54,541 nucleotides of DNA. It comes from Bacteroidota bacterium. Lineage in GTDB: Bacteria > Bacteroidota > Bacteroidia > B-17B0 > Aurantibacillaceae. Made by a program: the position numbers and the translations under genes. The stretch's first letter is position 1. Each line of letters starts with the position of its first letter. Under the pieces are notes generated by a model. That model made no database searches and was not told the DNA's origin. It saw only the letters and a list, made by a program, of their open reading frames with translations. Below, piece by piece: positions 42,589 through 51,799 of this stretch. Where the stretch lies: positions 1-54,541 of the forward strand of contig CAUJCR010000043.1 of assembly GCA_963169355.1 (NCBI GenBank), written 5' to 3'.

Positions 42589-44940
42589 TTAAAATTTAAA
42601 GCTAATAGTTAGATTCGGTAATATTGGTAATTGATTAACTCGTTTGTTTTTTACACGATCATAATAAAAAATATTATCACGGTTATATACATTGGTAGCT
42701 CCCAACATTACTTCTAATTTGGTACGTTCTGTGAAATTGTACATCCACTTAATGCTTATGTCAAGTCGGTGATAATCAGGCAAACGACGAGAGTTATAAT
42801 CTCCAGGTACATAACCTAAATTAGCGTTAGAGTTGGCATAATCGTATGTGAAATTGTTGCCAAAATCAACTTGAGGATAAAAACCTTTAGTAGGTGTAAA
42901 TGGAAAGCCCGAACCGAAGTTCCAACGTACACTTAAATCAAGGTTACGTTTTTTTCCGAACGTGTAGGTTGCAACTAAATTTACGTTGTGGCGACGGTCG
43001 TAGATAGGTGCATATTCATAAACATCACCACTTGTTGTGTTTCCAGTGTAACGTTTATTAAAAGTAAGTGAATAAACTCCCCAAAGGTATAAGCGCTTTC
43101 TTTCATATTTAGCTGTAACATCTAATCCAGTAACTTCGCCTTGCTCCATAATAAAATCTTTTTTATTTGCATCTGGCTTGTCGGCATTTTCAGGTGTGTC
43201 GTCAAACATCTTATCGCGATTTACACTAGCCATTTGATTAAAGAATTTTTGATAACCTTCAATCTGAATATCTAAATTCTTTATTAAATCAATTTCAAAT
43301 CCCCCAACTATATGACGAGATTTTTGAATCACATTTTTAGTTTCTACAGTTTTATTGTTTTTGTCTTTATAAGTATCTGGTAAATTTTCGGGGCCATTAA
43401 TAAAACCATAAAACAAGTTCACAACATCTCTATCCGAACTAGCACTCATTAAACTTTGGCTGTATAAACCACCAGCAAACTTAAATCTGAATTTTTTGGT
43501 AATATTAATTTTACCTTGTAAACGTGGTTCTGGTGATACATGGTTAAACTTAGCATAGTATTGTAATCTGAAACTTGGTTCTAATACAATCCATTTCTTT
43601 TTGTCTAACCATCTAAATTTTCCAAAGCCTCCCAACTCAACCGAGTTTTTGCTATAATTAATGATGGCTAAGTTTGGGTTTTGCAAAGTGTAAGATGTGT
43701 TAGTTCCAACAATCTCAAAACCGTATTTAAATTCATTTCTACCGAAATATTTTAAGAAGTTAAACCCACCATTAAACCCACCTACTGTACTTGATTTTTT
43801 ATCTGTTTCGGTAGAGCCTTGATAATTTATTTTATATTGAGAATAAGCAAAATTCCCCTCAATTAATAACGAAGAATTCATTGGAATTAAGATAAAATTA
43901 CTTCCGCCACCAAATGAATTCCAATCGAAGGTTGCTAAGTCTTTATAAACTACCTTATCGTTAAAATTAAATCCAAATAAATTTACTTTACTTCCATTAT
44001 TAGCGTTTATAGAGATTTTTCCATACAAGTCAGTATAATAAAATGGTAAACCATCATTATTGTCTTTACTAGCATAAGGATATAAAATTTTGGACGTTTG
44101 AGGTAGGTAAGAAGTTTTTCCTGAGAATAAATATGAGGCTGTAGTTTTATCAGTTTCCTGCATTTTCTTAAAAGGTCCCTCAAGTGTTAATTTAGCTCCA
44201 AAAGTTGAGGCTGAAACTTTACCCGACAGATTCTTTTTATTTCCATCGCGTGTTGTAATATCCATGATTGCAGATGTTCTACCTCCATATTCTGCACCAA
44301 ATCCAGCACTATAAACATCGGCATTACGCATAATATCGTTATCAAAAACCGAAAATAATCCAATAGAATGGAAAGGGTTATAAATAACCATTCCGTCTAA
44401 TAATACTTTATTTTGTATAGGTAATCCACCTCTAATGTATAATTGACCGCCTTGATCTCCAGTAAATACAACACCGGGCAAAACTTGTAAATATTGGGCT
44501 AAATCGGGTTCGCCTACACTTGGTAATTTATTAATAGCTACAGGGTCAATTGTTTGTACAGCTACATTTGGGTTTTCAATTTTTGTTGTTTGTTCTGCAC
44601 TTACATCTACTGTATTTAAAATTACACCACCTTTGGTAGCAAAAAACTTCTTAGTAAGAATTTCACCACCTTTTATTGTAATAGTTTCTGAAATGGTATC
44701 GAATTCAAGATTTGTAACTAATAATGAATGGGTACCCTGTGGAATTTTAGTTAAAGTAAAAAAACCATTAAAGTCTGTTGAAGTTCCTATTGTGGTTCCT
44801 TTTATATATACATTTGAGAATGCTATAGGTTCTCCATTATCTTTGTTATATACAAATCCTCTTACAGTTCCGTTTTGTGAAATTGCAAAAAATGAAATAT
44901 GTATGAAGAATAAAATTAAAAGTTTACGAGTCATGTACAA
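42589..44940 (-). CDS. TonB-dependent receptor with N-terminal carboxypeptidase-regulatory-like domain
   Basis: A 783-residue outer-membrane importer. A signal peptide ends near FFAISQN (about residue 22), followed by a CarboxypepD_reg-like domain (VRGFVYNKDNGEPIAFSNVYIKGT, about 25-105), a plug with the RGG/DGM segment (YIRGGLPIQNKVLLDGMVIYNP, about 167-188), and the barrel ending in an F-terminal strand (LPNLTISFKF). It is larger than a simple porin and has no SusD partner. Substrate is unknown. It heads a reverse-strand operon with a cobalamin adenosyltransferase and a thioesterase. A -7-like TAAATTTG lies at 44963-44956. Confidence 0.92.
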   Translation of the reverse strand: MYMTRKLLILFFIHISFFAISQNGTVRGFVYNKDNGEPIAFSNVYIKGTTIGTSTDFNGFFTLTKIPQGTHSLLVTNLEFDTISETITIKGGEILTKKFFATKGGVILNTVDVSAEQTTKIENPNVAVQTIDPVAINKLPSVGEPDLAQYLQVLPGVVFTGDQGGQLYIRGGLPIQNKVLLDGMVIYNPFHSIGLFSVFDNDIMRNADVYSAGFGAEYGGRTSAIMDITTRDGNKKNLSGKVSASTFGAKLTLEGPFKKMQETDKTTASYLFSGKTSYLPQTSKILYPYASKDNNDGLPFYYTDLYGKISINANNGSKVNLFGFNFNDKVVYKDLATFDWNSFGGGSNFILIPMNSSLLIEGNFAYSQYKINYQGSTETDKKSSTVGGFNGGFNFLKYFGRNEFKYGFEIVGTNTSYTLQNPNLAIINYSKNSVELGGFGKFRWLDKKKWIVLEPSFRLQYYAKFNHVSPEPRLQGKINITKKFRFKFAGGLYSQSLMSASSDRDVVNLFYGFINGPENLPDTYKDKNNKTVETKNVIQKSRHIVGGFEIDLIKNLDIQIEGYQKFFNQMASVNRDKMFDDTPENADKPDANKKDFIMEQGEVTGLDVTAKYERKRLYLWGVYSLTFNKRYTGNTTSGDVYEYAPIYDRRHNVNLVATYTFGKKRNLDLSVRWNFGSGFPFTPTKGFYPQVDFGNNFTYDYANSNANLGYVPGDYNSRRLPDYHRLDISIKWMYNFTERTKLEVMLGATNVYNRDNIFYYDRVKNKRVNQLPILPNLTISFKF

Positions 44941-45085
44941 TTTATATTAGGGCAACAAATTTAATGATTAAAGTCATTAAAAAAAGGTATTTTTTCTGTT
45001 TAAAATAGGGTTGCTTTTCATATAAATAGTGGTAAAATCAAATTGAGTATGAACAAGTTGTTGATTTTTTAATATATTTGATTAA

Positions 45086-46648
45086 GTGCAAAATAAGATT
45101 AAAGTAAATATCATTGGAGCAGGAATATCTGGGTTAAGTGCCGGTTGTTATTTACAAATGAATGGTTTTGATACTCAAATTTTTGAAAAACACTCTATTC
45201 CTGGTGGATTGTGTACGAGTTGGCAAAACGGAGAATATACCGTTGATGGTTCATTACATTGGATTTTAGGTACGAAAGAGGGGAGTGGCTTTCATAAAAT
45301 GTGGTCGGAGTTACTTGATATGGAAAAAATTCCATTTCACAATCACGAGGTTAGAAATTACATAGAGGTTAAGAATTCTTGTGATAAATATGGAAATAAA
45401 GTTTTTAAACTTTATACCAATATGGAAAAATGGAGGAACTATATGTTAGACATTTCTCCACAAGATCATAAAGTTATCAATGAATTGATACAAGATATCA
45501 GGAATTTACAACAATTTGAGCTGCCTCCGGTTTCATATAAGCTACCACTTTTTGCGTCTATTAAGCGATTTATTGGGATGGCTCATTATTTAAAATTTTT
45601 AGTGTATGTTGCAAAGCAAAAAAAAATAAGTAACCTAGATATTGCAAAAAGATTTAAAAACCCTTTTCTGAAAGAAAGTTTTGAATTATTATTTGATGGG
45701 CAAGAAGTGAAGATGATGGTTTTAAATTTTCCAATGGCTTTTTTTGATAAAGAAAGCGCTGGATACCCAATTGGAGGTTCTTTAAAATGGGCAGAACGCA
45801 TTGCAGAAAATTATATTCAATTAGGAGGCAAAATACATTACAACACTCCTGTTAAGCAAATACTAGTTGAGCAAAATCAAACAAAAGGCTTGTTAGTTAG
45901 GAATAATGTAACCCATACAAGTGATATTGTATTAAGCACAGCCGATTGGTACAAATCCATCTTTGAGTATCTTGGCGGCAAATTTGTAAATTCTAAAATA
46001 ATAAGATTAAAAGAAGAGAAAACTTTAGAGATATATTACTCTATATTATTGGTGTCATTTGGTTTAAATAAAAATTGCAAAGAACATCCTCATTTTTTAA
46101 GGTTCCCAATAGATGAGCCATTACAATCTCCTTGTGGTCAGTCGTGGGATAGAATAGAGACGCACTATTATAATTACGATCCATCGCTTGCACCAGAAGG
46201 CAAAACAACAATGTCCTGTAGCTTTTATACCAAAAACGGTAATTATTGGATTGATTTAAGAAAAAATGACCGCCAAAAATACCGAGAAGAGAAAAAGAAA
46301 TTTATCGAATCATTGACGAATATTTTAGAGAAAAAATTCCCAGGTTTTGTTGCTTGTGTTGAGATGGTTGATTTTGCTACGCCTGCAACAGTTTTACGCT
46401 ACACTAATAATTGGCAAGGCAGTGTGCAAGGATGGTTGCCCAGCAAAAATATGGCAGCTGCAACCCCAATTAAACCAACCTTACCTAATTTAAAAGGCTA
46501 CTATTATGCAAGTCATTGGGGAATACCTGGTGGTGGAATACCAATTTCATTAATTCAAGCAAGAGATGTTGCTAAATTAATTTGTAAAAATCATAAGGTA
46601 GAGTTTAATCCTTTAGCTGGGAAGATTAGAAACTGGAAAGCTTTATAA
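45086..46648 (+). CDS. CrtI/phytoene-desaturase-like FAD oxidoreductase
   Basis: A 520-residue FAD-dependent oxidoreductase with the dinucleotide-binding motif IIGAGISGLSAG (9-20), the downstream IFEKHSIPGGLCTSW, and the C-terminal FAD-binding segment GIPGGGIPISLIQARDVA (about 480-497). This layout fits the carotenoid desaturase/isomerase and retinol saturase group rather than amine oxidases. The start is GTG at 45086. The only promoter-like element, TATATTTG at 45073-45080, is so close that the transcript would be leaderless. It precedes a glycosyltransferase cluster, so it may act on a carotenoid or lipid; the substrate is unknown. Confidence 0.85.
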   Translation: MQNKIKVNIIGAGISGLSAGCYLQMNGFDTQIFEKHSIPGGLCTSWQNGEYTVDGSLHWILGTKEGSGFHKMWSELLDMEKIPFHNHEVRNYIEVKNSCDKYGNKVFKLYTNMEKWRNYMLDISPQDHKVINELIQDIRNLQQFELPPVSYKLPLFASIKRFIGMAHYLKFLVYVAKQKKISNLDIAKRFKNPFLKESFELLFDGQEVKMMVLNFPMAFFDKESAGYPIGGSLKWAERIAENYIQLGGKIHYNTPVKQILVEQNQTKGLLVRNNVTHTSDIVLSTADWYKSIFEYLGGKFVNSKIIRLKEEKTLEIYYSILLVSFGLNKNCKEHPHFLRFPIDEPLQSPCGQSWDRIETHYYNYDPSLAPEGKTTMSCSFYTKNGNYWIDLRKNDRQKYREEKKKFIESLTNILEKKFPGFVACVEMVDFATPATVLRYTNNWQGSVQGWLPSKNMAAATPIKPTLPNLKGYYYASHWGIPGGGIPISLIQARDVAKLICKNHKVEFNPLAGKIRNWKAL

Positions 46649-46650
46649 AC

Positions 46651-47775
46651 TTACAATATTTTTCTCAGTTCTTGTGTCCAATGTTGCCAATTTAATTGGG
46701 TTTCGTACAGTTGGCGGGTTTTACGTCTTAACTCTATATACTTTTCAGGATTATTAATTAAATATTCTATTTGTGTAGCATAGGCTTCTCCTAAGTCGTT
46801 ATAAGGAATTAAAAAACCATTCTCACCATTTTTGAGATGACCAGCAACTCCGCCACTATGAGCCACTAAACTTGGAATTCCAAATGCGCTAGCTTCATTA
46901 ATAACTATTGGGGTACAATCAAATCGGGTAGGCAAGAGTAAAAAATGTTGAGCTTGATATATTTCTTTCATTTTTTGTTGACCATCAATACTGTTTTTAT
47001 CAATAAAAGATATAACATGTAAATTTTTATGCTTGATATGCGGCGGTGGAATACAGCCTAGTACGGTTAATTCAACTGAATAACCCTTGTCATATAAAGT
47101 TTTAAATGCTTGATAGGCAATATCGCCACCTTTGGTTTCCCAATACACACCTACAAAAAATAATTTCCAAGTGGGCGTTATGTTAAGTTTCAATTCTTGT
47201 TGTAAAGGTATTTTTTCAAAATTAGCACCATAAGGGATGACAGTAATATCCTTTAATGGTTTATGGTAGTCGTTTTTAACCGATTGTGCAGCCCAATCTG
47301 ATGAAACAATAACGTGTTTTGATTTTTGAATAGCTAAGCTCTCAATCTTATTTCCTTGGTTTACAGATCGTTTAGTTAGATTACTTAAACTTTTGTGATA
47401 ATTTAAACATCCTGCAAATGTGCCATCGGTTATATATATAATTGGAATTTGGGTTTGTATAAATGCAATTTCGCAAGATGCAGCTGGTGCTATAATATAA
47501 TCATAGTTCTTATTTTTAAGTTTGTTATTAAAATAACTAGCATAACCTTTACTTATAAAAACACTATGACGATAACTGATTCGTTTATTAAAAAGTCTTA
47601 ATGAAATTTGGTTTAATATTTTAGAAATGAGTAGTCGCCATTTTGGCTCGTAAGGACCTAAAATTTCTACTTCGCCAATTGTTTGTAATGCCTTGTATAT
47701 ACTATAATGCGTGCCACTCCACACTTTTTTATTAGTTGGATTTTCAGCAGATAAATATGCAAAACGCAAAGTCAT
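46651..47775 (-). CDS. GT4-family glycosyltransferase
   Basis: A 374-residue GT-B glycosyltransferase, retaining GT4-like: an N-terminal half typical of acceptor binding, then FFVGVYWETKGGDIAYQAFKTL (about 208-229), and the nucleotide-sugar site EASAFGIPSLVAHSGG (about 294-309) with the conserved glutamate. Cytoplasmic or membrane-associated. Reverse strand, directly downstream of a GT2 gene (4-base gap), so these two are co-transcribed. Product unknown. Confidence 0.88.
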   Translation of the reverse strand: MTLRFAYLSAENPTNKKVWSGTHYSIYKALQTIGEVEILGPYEPKWRLLISKILNQISLRLFNKRISYRHSVFISKGYASYFNNKLKNKNYDYIIAPAASCEIAFIQTQIPIIYITDGTFAGCLNYHKSLSNLTKRSVNQGNKIESLAIQKSKHVIVSSDWAAQSVKNDYHKPLKDITVIPYGANFEKIPLQQELKLNITPTWKLFFVGVYWETKGGDIAYQAFKTLYDKGYSVELTVLGCIPPPHIKHKNLHVISFIDKNSIDGQQKMKEIYQAQHFLLLPTRFDCTPIVINEASAFGIPSLVAHSGGVAGHLKNGENGFLIPYNDLGEAYATQIEYLINNPEKYIELRRKTRQLYETQLNWQHWTQELRKIL

Positions 47776-47779
47776 TTTT

Positions 47780-48532
47780 TTAACTTAAAAGTTTTCGTTT
47801 AATGATGCGTAAAGTTAATAGGATGTTTAATTTAGAAAAACGATTGCCTCCATACATTTTGGCAATTTGTTGTTGCTCTATTAAAAATTGAGGGTTTCTA
47901 CTGCCAGATTTTGATTGGGTATAGTATCTAAATTGTGCCACAACACAGTTTAATTTAACAACCTTACCATTATTCTTTAAAATTCTAAGAATGTATTCAT
48001 AATCAAAGGCAAATTTATAAGCCGATAAAAGACCAATCTTTTTAGTAAATGTTGTTTTGAAAAATGAACCTGGTTGCGAAATAGAGGCATCTTGATGAGT
48101 TAAGGTATAAAGCGAAAAATCACCACTTGTATTTATTGAAAGCGTTTGACCTTTTTCGTCAATCGTTTCAATATCACCATAAATGTAATCTGGCTGTGAG
48201 GTTTTAAGGTAATTTATTATCTCAACTATACCATTTTTATCAATTAAATCATCGGTGTTAAGCCAAGTCCAATAATCGCCTGTTACATGTGCTATGCCTT
48301 TATTGATAGCGTCATATTGCCCTTTATCGGGTTCAATTTTTAGAACATCAAATAAATGAGTGTATTTTTTAAGGATGTCTTGTACTGCTTGATTGGATTG
48401 ATTATCAAATAAAATTACTTCTATTTCAACGCCATTTTCTATAGCTAGTTCTTTTAACTCAGCAACATTTTGAAGGGTTGCTTCAATAAATTGAAACTGG
48501 TTGTATGAAGGAATGATGATAGATAATCGCAT
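47780..48532 (-). CDS. GT2-family glycosyltransferase
   Basis: A GT-A glycosyltransferase of 250 residues from the ATG at 48532 (an upstream in-frame start at 48541 would add MCF). It begins LSIIIPSYNQFQFIEATLQN and has the DxD-type NTDD in DYWTWLNTDDLID (about 90-102). No transmembrane domain. TATATTTG at 48546-48539 lies only 6 bases upstream, so its transcript might be leaderless. It pairs with the GT4 gene behind it and is divergent from a third glycosyltransferase. Confidence 0.86.
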   Translation of the reverse strand: MRLSIIIPSYNQFQFIEATLQNVAELKELAIENGVEIEVILFDNQSNQAVQDILKKYTHLFDVLKIEPDKGQYDAINKGIAHVTGDYWTWLNTDDLIDKNGIVEIINYLKTSQPDYIYGDIETIDEKGQTLSINTSGDFSLYTLTHQDASISQPGSFFKTTFTKKIGLLSAYKFAFDYEYILRILKNNGKVVKLNCVVAQFRYYTQSKSGSRNPQFLIEQQQIAKMYGGNRFSKLNILLTLRIIKRKLLS

Positions 48533-48628
48533 AAAACACAAATATACACTTTAGCAATTAAAAGCTGCTTGTTTATAACACCTAATATTTTTATACAGAA
48601 TGCTAATTTGTTTAGTAATTTTACAAAG

Positions 48629-49717
48629 ATGCGTGTTTTGTTATTATCAGATACTTTTTCAGAACATACTGAAAAGTGGGCATTAGGTTTGGCCAGCAAA
48701 GGTGTGATGGTTGGGTTATTTAGTTTTAACAAAGCTACTTATCCATGGTATGCCAATAACCCTCGTATCACTTTATTGCACGAGCCACTAGAAAAATTAG
48801 ATACCGAACACAAATTAGCATATCTAAAATTTCTTAAGCCATTAAAAAAAGCAATTCAATCCTTTCAGCCCGATGTATTACATGCGCATTATGCCACTAG
48901 TTATGGATTAATAGGTGCGTTAAGTAAATTTAAGCCCTTTGTTATTTCGGCTTGGGGAACCGACGTGATGAAGTTCCCACAAAAAAATGCCATTAATCGG
49001 TTTATATTAAAATATAATTTTAAAAGCGCCAATGTTATTTGTGCTACATCTAACACTATAAAGGATTATTTAACCCCAATCACATCTAAACCCGTAAAAG
49101 TGATTCCGTTTGGTGTCAATTTTTCAGAATTTTATAAAAAAGAAGTAAATAGACAATATGCTAAACCCACATTTGTGTTTGGTTGTATTAAATCATTAGA
49201 ATCTATTTACAACATAGATATTACCATAAAAGCATTTGCCAATTTAAAATTAAAATATCCGGAGAAGCCAATGAAACTGATGGTAGTAGGGCAGGGGAGT
49301 GAATGTGAGAATTTAAAAAAATTAGTATCTGAATTAAACATACAAAATGAAGTATTGTTTACAGGGCGCATCCCTTTTCATGAAGTGCCGAATTATTTTA
49401 ATCAAATTGATGTATTAATTAATATTAGTAACTACGAAAGTTTTGGTGTTTCAGTTATTGAGGCTATGGCTTGTGAAAAACCAGTTATTGCAACTAATAC
49501 AGGTGGATTAAAAGAAATTATTGAAAACAATCATTATGGTAGTTTAGTTGAGGTAGGTAATGTTGAACAAACTGTAACAGCTATGGAATTGTATTTATTA
49601 AATCCATCGCTTACCGAACAAGTTGGAAAAGCAGCCTACGAAAAAGTAAAACAAAAATATAATTGGGAAGATAACCTTACCGAAATGATAGAAATATATA
49701 AGCAACTGATGCCATGA
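48629..49717 (+). CDS. GT4-family glycosyltransferase
   Basis: A 362-residue GT4 enzyme from the ATG at 48629; an in-frame TTG at 48569 would add 20 residues that look unlike a real N-terminus. MRVLLLSDTFSEHTEKWALGL opens the acceptor domain. The donor domain has FTGRIPFHEVPNYFNQIDV and SNYESFGVSVIEAMACEKPV, the conserved EX7E-like region. It shares an ATGA overlap with the following acyltransferase gene, so glycosyl transfer and acyl or aminoacyl transfer are probably co-expressed. Confidence 0.88.
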   Translation: MRVLLLSDTFSEHTEKWALGLASKGVMVGLFSFNKATYPWYANNPRITLLHEPLEKLDTEHKLAYLKFLKPLKKAIQSFQPDVLHAHYATSYGLIGALSKFKPFVISAWGTDVMKFPQKNAINRFILKYNFKSANVICATSNTIKDYLTPITSKPVKVIPFGVNFSEFYKKEVNRQYAKPTFVFGCIKSLESIYNIDITIKAFANLKLKYPEKPMKLMVVGQGSECENLKKLVSELNIQNEVLFTGRIPFHEVPNYFNQIDVLINISNYESFGVSVIEAMACEKPVIATNTGGLKEIIENNHYGSLVEVGNVEQTVTAMELYLLNPSLTEQVGKAAYEKVKQKYNWEDNLTEMIEIYKQLMP

Positions 49718-50676
49718 TATTAAAACCAATACATAACATAAGCCTATTTAGCGAAAAAGCTGAACCAGTATTAGGTGTATTTGCTTCGCAAAAATGGATG
49801 TCAATTTATGGCAATTCATTAAGTGTGATTGGTATTTATAAAGATGAACAACAGTTGATAGGAGGTTTTTATTTTTTTAAAACTAAAAAAGCTTCATTTC
49901 CATTTATTAAATTACCGCCTTACACACCGCACTGTTGTTTGTTTTGGTTGTCGGATAGTAAAAATAAAGCTTCGCAAAATAATGTTACTAAAGAGGTTAT
50001 GACAGAAGTATGTGATTATATTTCTAAACAACAAGCGGCCTTAACCATCTTAGCGTTTCCTTGGCAAATAAAAGATTTACAACCTTTTATATGGAATAAT
50101 TTTAAGGTTATTCCTCATTACACTTATCACATTGCATTAAACCAAAGCATAGAAGAAATAAGGGTGAATTACGACTCTAAAAATAGGAATGCCATTAATA
50201 AATCGCTTAAAGAAGGAGTTGAAGTTCGCTTAAATCATGTGCCTAATAACACATTGTATGATTACTTTGTAAGTAGCCTTCAAACAACCGATGCTAATAT
50301 TTATCATCACGAACTACGCCAATTATTTACCGTTTTTGCCGATACTACAAATTCATTTAGCATGAATGCTTATTTGGCTGATAAGAATATTGGAAATGTT
50401 TTTTGTGCTTATGATGCTAATACTTGCTATTATTTATTAGGTGGTGTAGATAAAAATGCGGGAGTACAGGGAATTAATAATTTATTAGTTGATAAGTGTA
50501 TTGAAAATGCTCAGCTATTGGGTTGCCAAACTTTTGATTTTGAAGGTTCCATGCTCAAAGGTGTAGAAAAATTCTTTAGAAGTTTTGGACCCGAATTAGT
50601 TCCTTACTACACTGTAAATAAAGCATCTTTACCATTAGAACTATTATTAAAATTTAAGAAAAGAGCCTTGTTTTAA
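49714..50676 (+). CDS. FemAB/BioF2-like GNAT-fold acyltransferase, copy 1
   Basis: A 320-residue protein with the two-GNAT-fold layout of FemAB and BioF2-like proteins. LSVIGIYKDEQQLIGGFYFFK is in the first half. In the second half are NYDSKNRNAINKSLKEGVEV, the cofactor region GNVFCAYDANTCYYLLGG, and FDFEGSMLKGVEKFFRSFGPE. Such enzymes add amino acids or acyl groups to peptidoglycan, lipids or glycans. Coupled to the GT4 gene (4-base overlap) and the next copy (1-base overlap). Confidence 0.78.
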   Translation: MILKPIHNISLFSEKAEPVLGVFASQKWMSIYGNSLSVIGIYKDEQQLIGGFYFFKTKKASFPFIKLPPYTPHCCLFWLSDSKNKASQNNVTKEVMTEVCDYISKQQAALTILAFPWQIKDLQPFIWNNFKVIPHYTYHIALNQSIEEIRVNYDSKNRNAINKSLKEGVEVRLNHVPNNTLYDYFVSSLQTTDANIYHHELRQLFTVFADTTNSFSMNAYLADKNIGNVFCAYDANTCYYLLGGVDKNAGVQGINNLLVDKCIENAQLLGCQTFDFEGSMLKGVEKFFRSFGPELVPYYTVNKASLPLELLLKFKKRALF

Positions 50677-51587
50677 TGATAGAAATAAAGCACATAAAGC
50701 ACCATGAAATTGACCTAAAAAAATGGGATAGTGTTGTGTTAGCATCGCAATATCCCTTTGTATTTGCTCAATCATTTTATTTGAATGCTACATGCCCTAA
50801 TTGGGAGGCATTAGTAATAGGCGATTATCAGTCTATTTTTCCTTTAACTGTAAAAACAAAATGGGGATTTACCTACTTGCCACAACCACCTTTTACCTCG
50901 CAACTTGGCGTGTATGGCGAAATTAATTTACAAATTGAAAAAGCATTTTATGATTACATTACTCAGCATTTCAAACTTATTGATTTAGAGCTAAATGTAA
51001 GTCATCAATTAAAGCAAGCCTCTATAAAACCTAAAGTAACTTATTGTATAAATTATAAAAACAATTATCAATTTAATCAAAATACCAAACGTAATATATC
51101 TAAAGCAAGGCTAGCTGGGTTTCAAGTTTTACAAGTGGATGACAAAGCTATTTTACATTTAACGCAACAATACATTAATCCTTTTTTAATATCAGAAGTT
51201 GGCTTATCGCCTCATACAGTTTCAGTTCTTGATCGCTTAATTTCAAGTGCCATAGCGCATCAGTATTTAGTTTGTTTTAAAGTAGAGGATGCGCAAGGAG
51301 AATTAAAAGCTTTAGCTTGTTTTATTTGTAATGGTAAACATGCGTTTTATTTAAAAGGCAATAATTTTGATAAGGCAGAAAATACAGGTAGTATGCACCT
51401 GTTATTAGAACACGCTATACACTATTTTTCTGATAAATCTATTTTATTTGATTTTGGTGGAGGCTCGAAAGCAGGAATTGCCAATTTTTATAGTGGCTTT
51501 GGAGCAGAGGTAATGACTTATGGATTTCTTCAAATTAATCGTTTACCGTGGATATTAAAGCTTATTAAAAAATTAAATCAAAGGTAA
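50676..51587 (+). CDS. FemAB/BioF2-like GNAT-fold acyltransferase, copy 2
   Basis: A 303-residue protein of the same layout as its neighbour: VVLASQYPFVFAQSFYLNATCPNWEAL at the beginning, NTKRNISKARLAGFQVLQVD in the middle and ILFDFGGGSKAGIANFYSGFGAE (about 260-282) near the end, equivalent to FDFEGSMLKGV in copy 1. It is translationally coupled to copy 1 (TAATG). The pair is probably a divergent tandem duplication. Substrate unknown. It is the last intact gene before the recombinase remnant. Confidence 0.78.
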   Translation: MIEIKHIKHHEIDLKKWDSVVLASQYPFVFAQSFYLNATCPNWEALVIGDYQSIFPLTVKTKWGFTYLPQPPFTSQLGVYGEINLQIEKAFYDYITQHFKLIDLELNVSHQLKQASIKPKVTYCINYKNNYQFNQNTKRNISKARLAGFQVLQVDDKAILHLTQQYINPFLISEVGLSPHTVSVLDRLISSAIAHQYLVCFKVEDAQGELKALACFICNGKHAFYLKGNNFDKAENTGSMHLLLEHAIHYFSDKSILFDFGGGSKAGIANFYSGFGAEVMTYGFLQINRLPWILKLIKKLNQR

Positions 51588-51640
51588 TTATGATTTAGGC
51601 AAAAGATGTTTTTTATTTTTTATCCATACGATGAAAATAA

Positions 51641-51799
51641 ATGTTGCATTGCTTTGCAAAACATTTACTTGAAAACGGAACTGACTTGATTTACATACAG
51701 GAATTATTTAGATATAGTAGAAGTACAATTACTGAAATTTACACCCATGTAAGCAATAAGAGCATCCAAAAAATAATATCTCCATTTGATTATTTATGA
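51641..51799 (+). pseudogene. Remnant of a tyrosine recombinase/integrase C-terminus
   Basis: A 52-residue frame that matches the end of a tyrosine recombinase: HCFAKHLLENGTDLIYIQEL (the HxLR-like helix region), TITEIYTHVSNKSIQKI containing the nucleophile tyrosine (IYTHVS), and ISPFDYL at the end. The RSP/KSP-F/L-D-x-L ending is also seen in integron integrases and related recombinases. An in-frame TAA at 51638 removes everything upstream, and the catalytic Arg and Lys regions are absent, so it is not functional. Confidence 0.8.

Noticed and set aside
42589..45085. Cobalamin riboswitch upstream of the TonB receptor
   Set aside because: The 145 bases between the receptor and the CrtI-like gene are AT-rich and show no B12-box-like or other structured leader that I could recognise.
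16801..48546. Further single TAnnTTTG motifs as promoters
   Set aside because: In DNA this rich in A and T the motif occurs by chance; only those with a fitting -33 element or sensible leader were listed as features.
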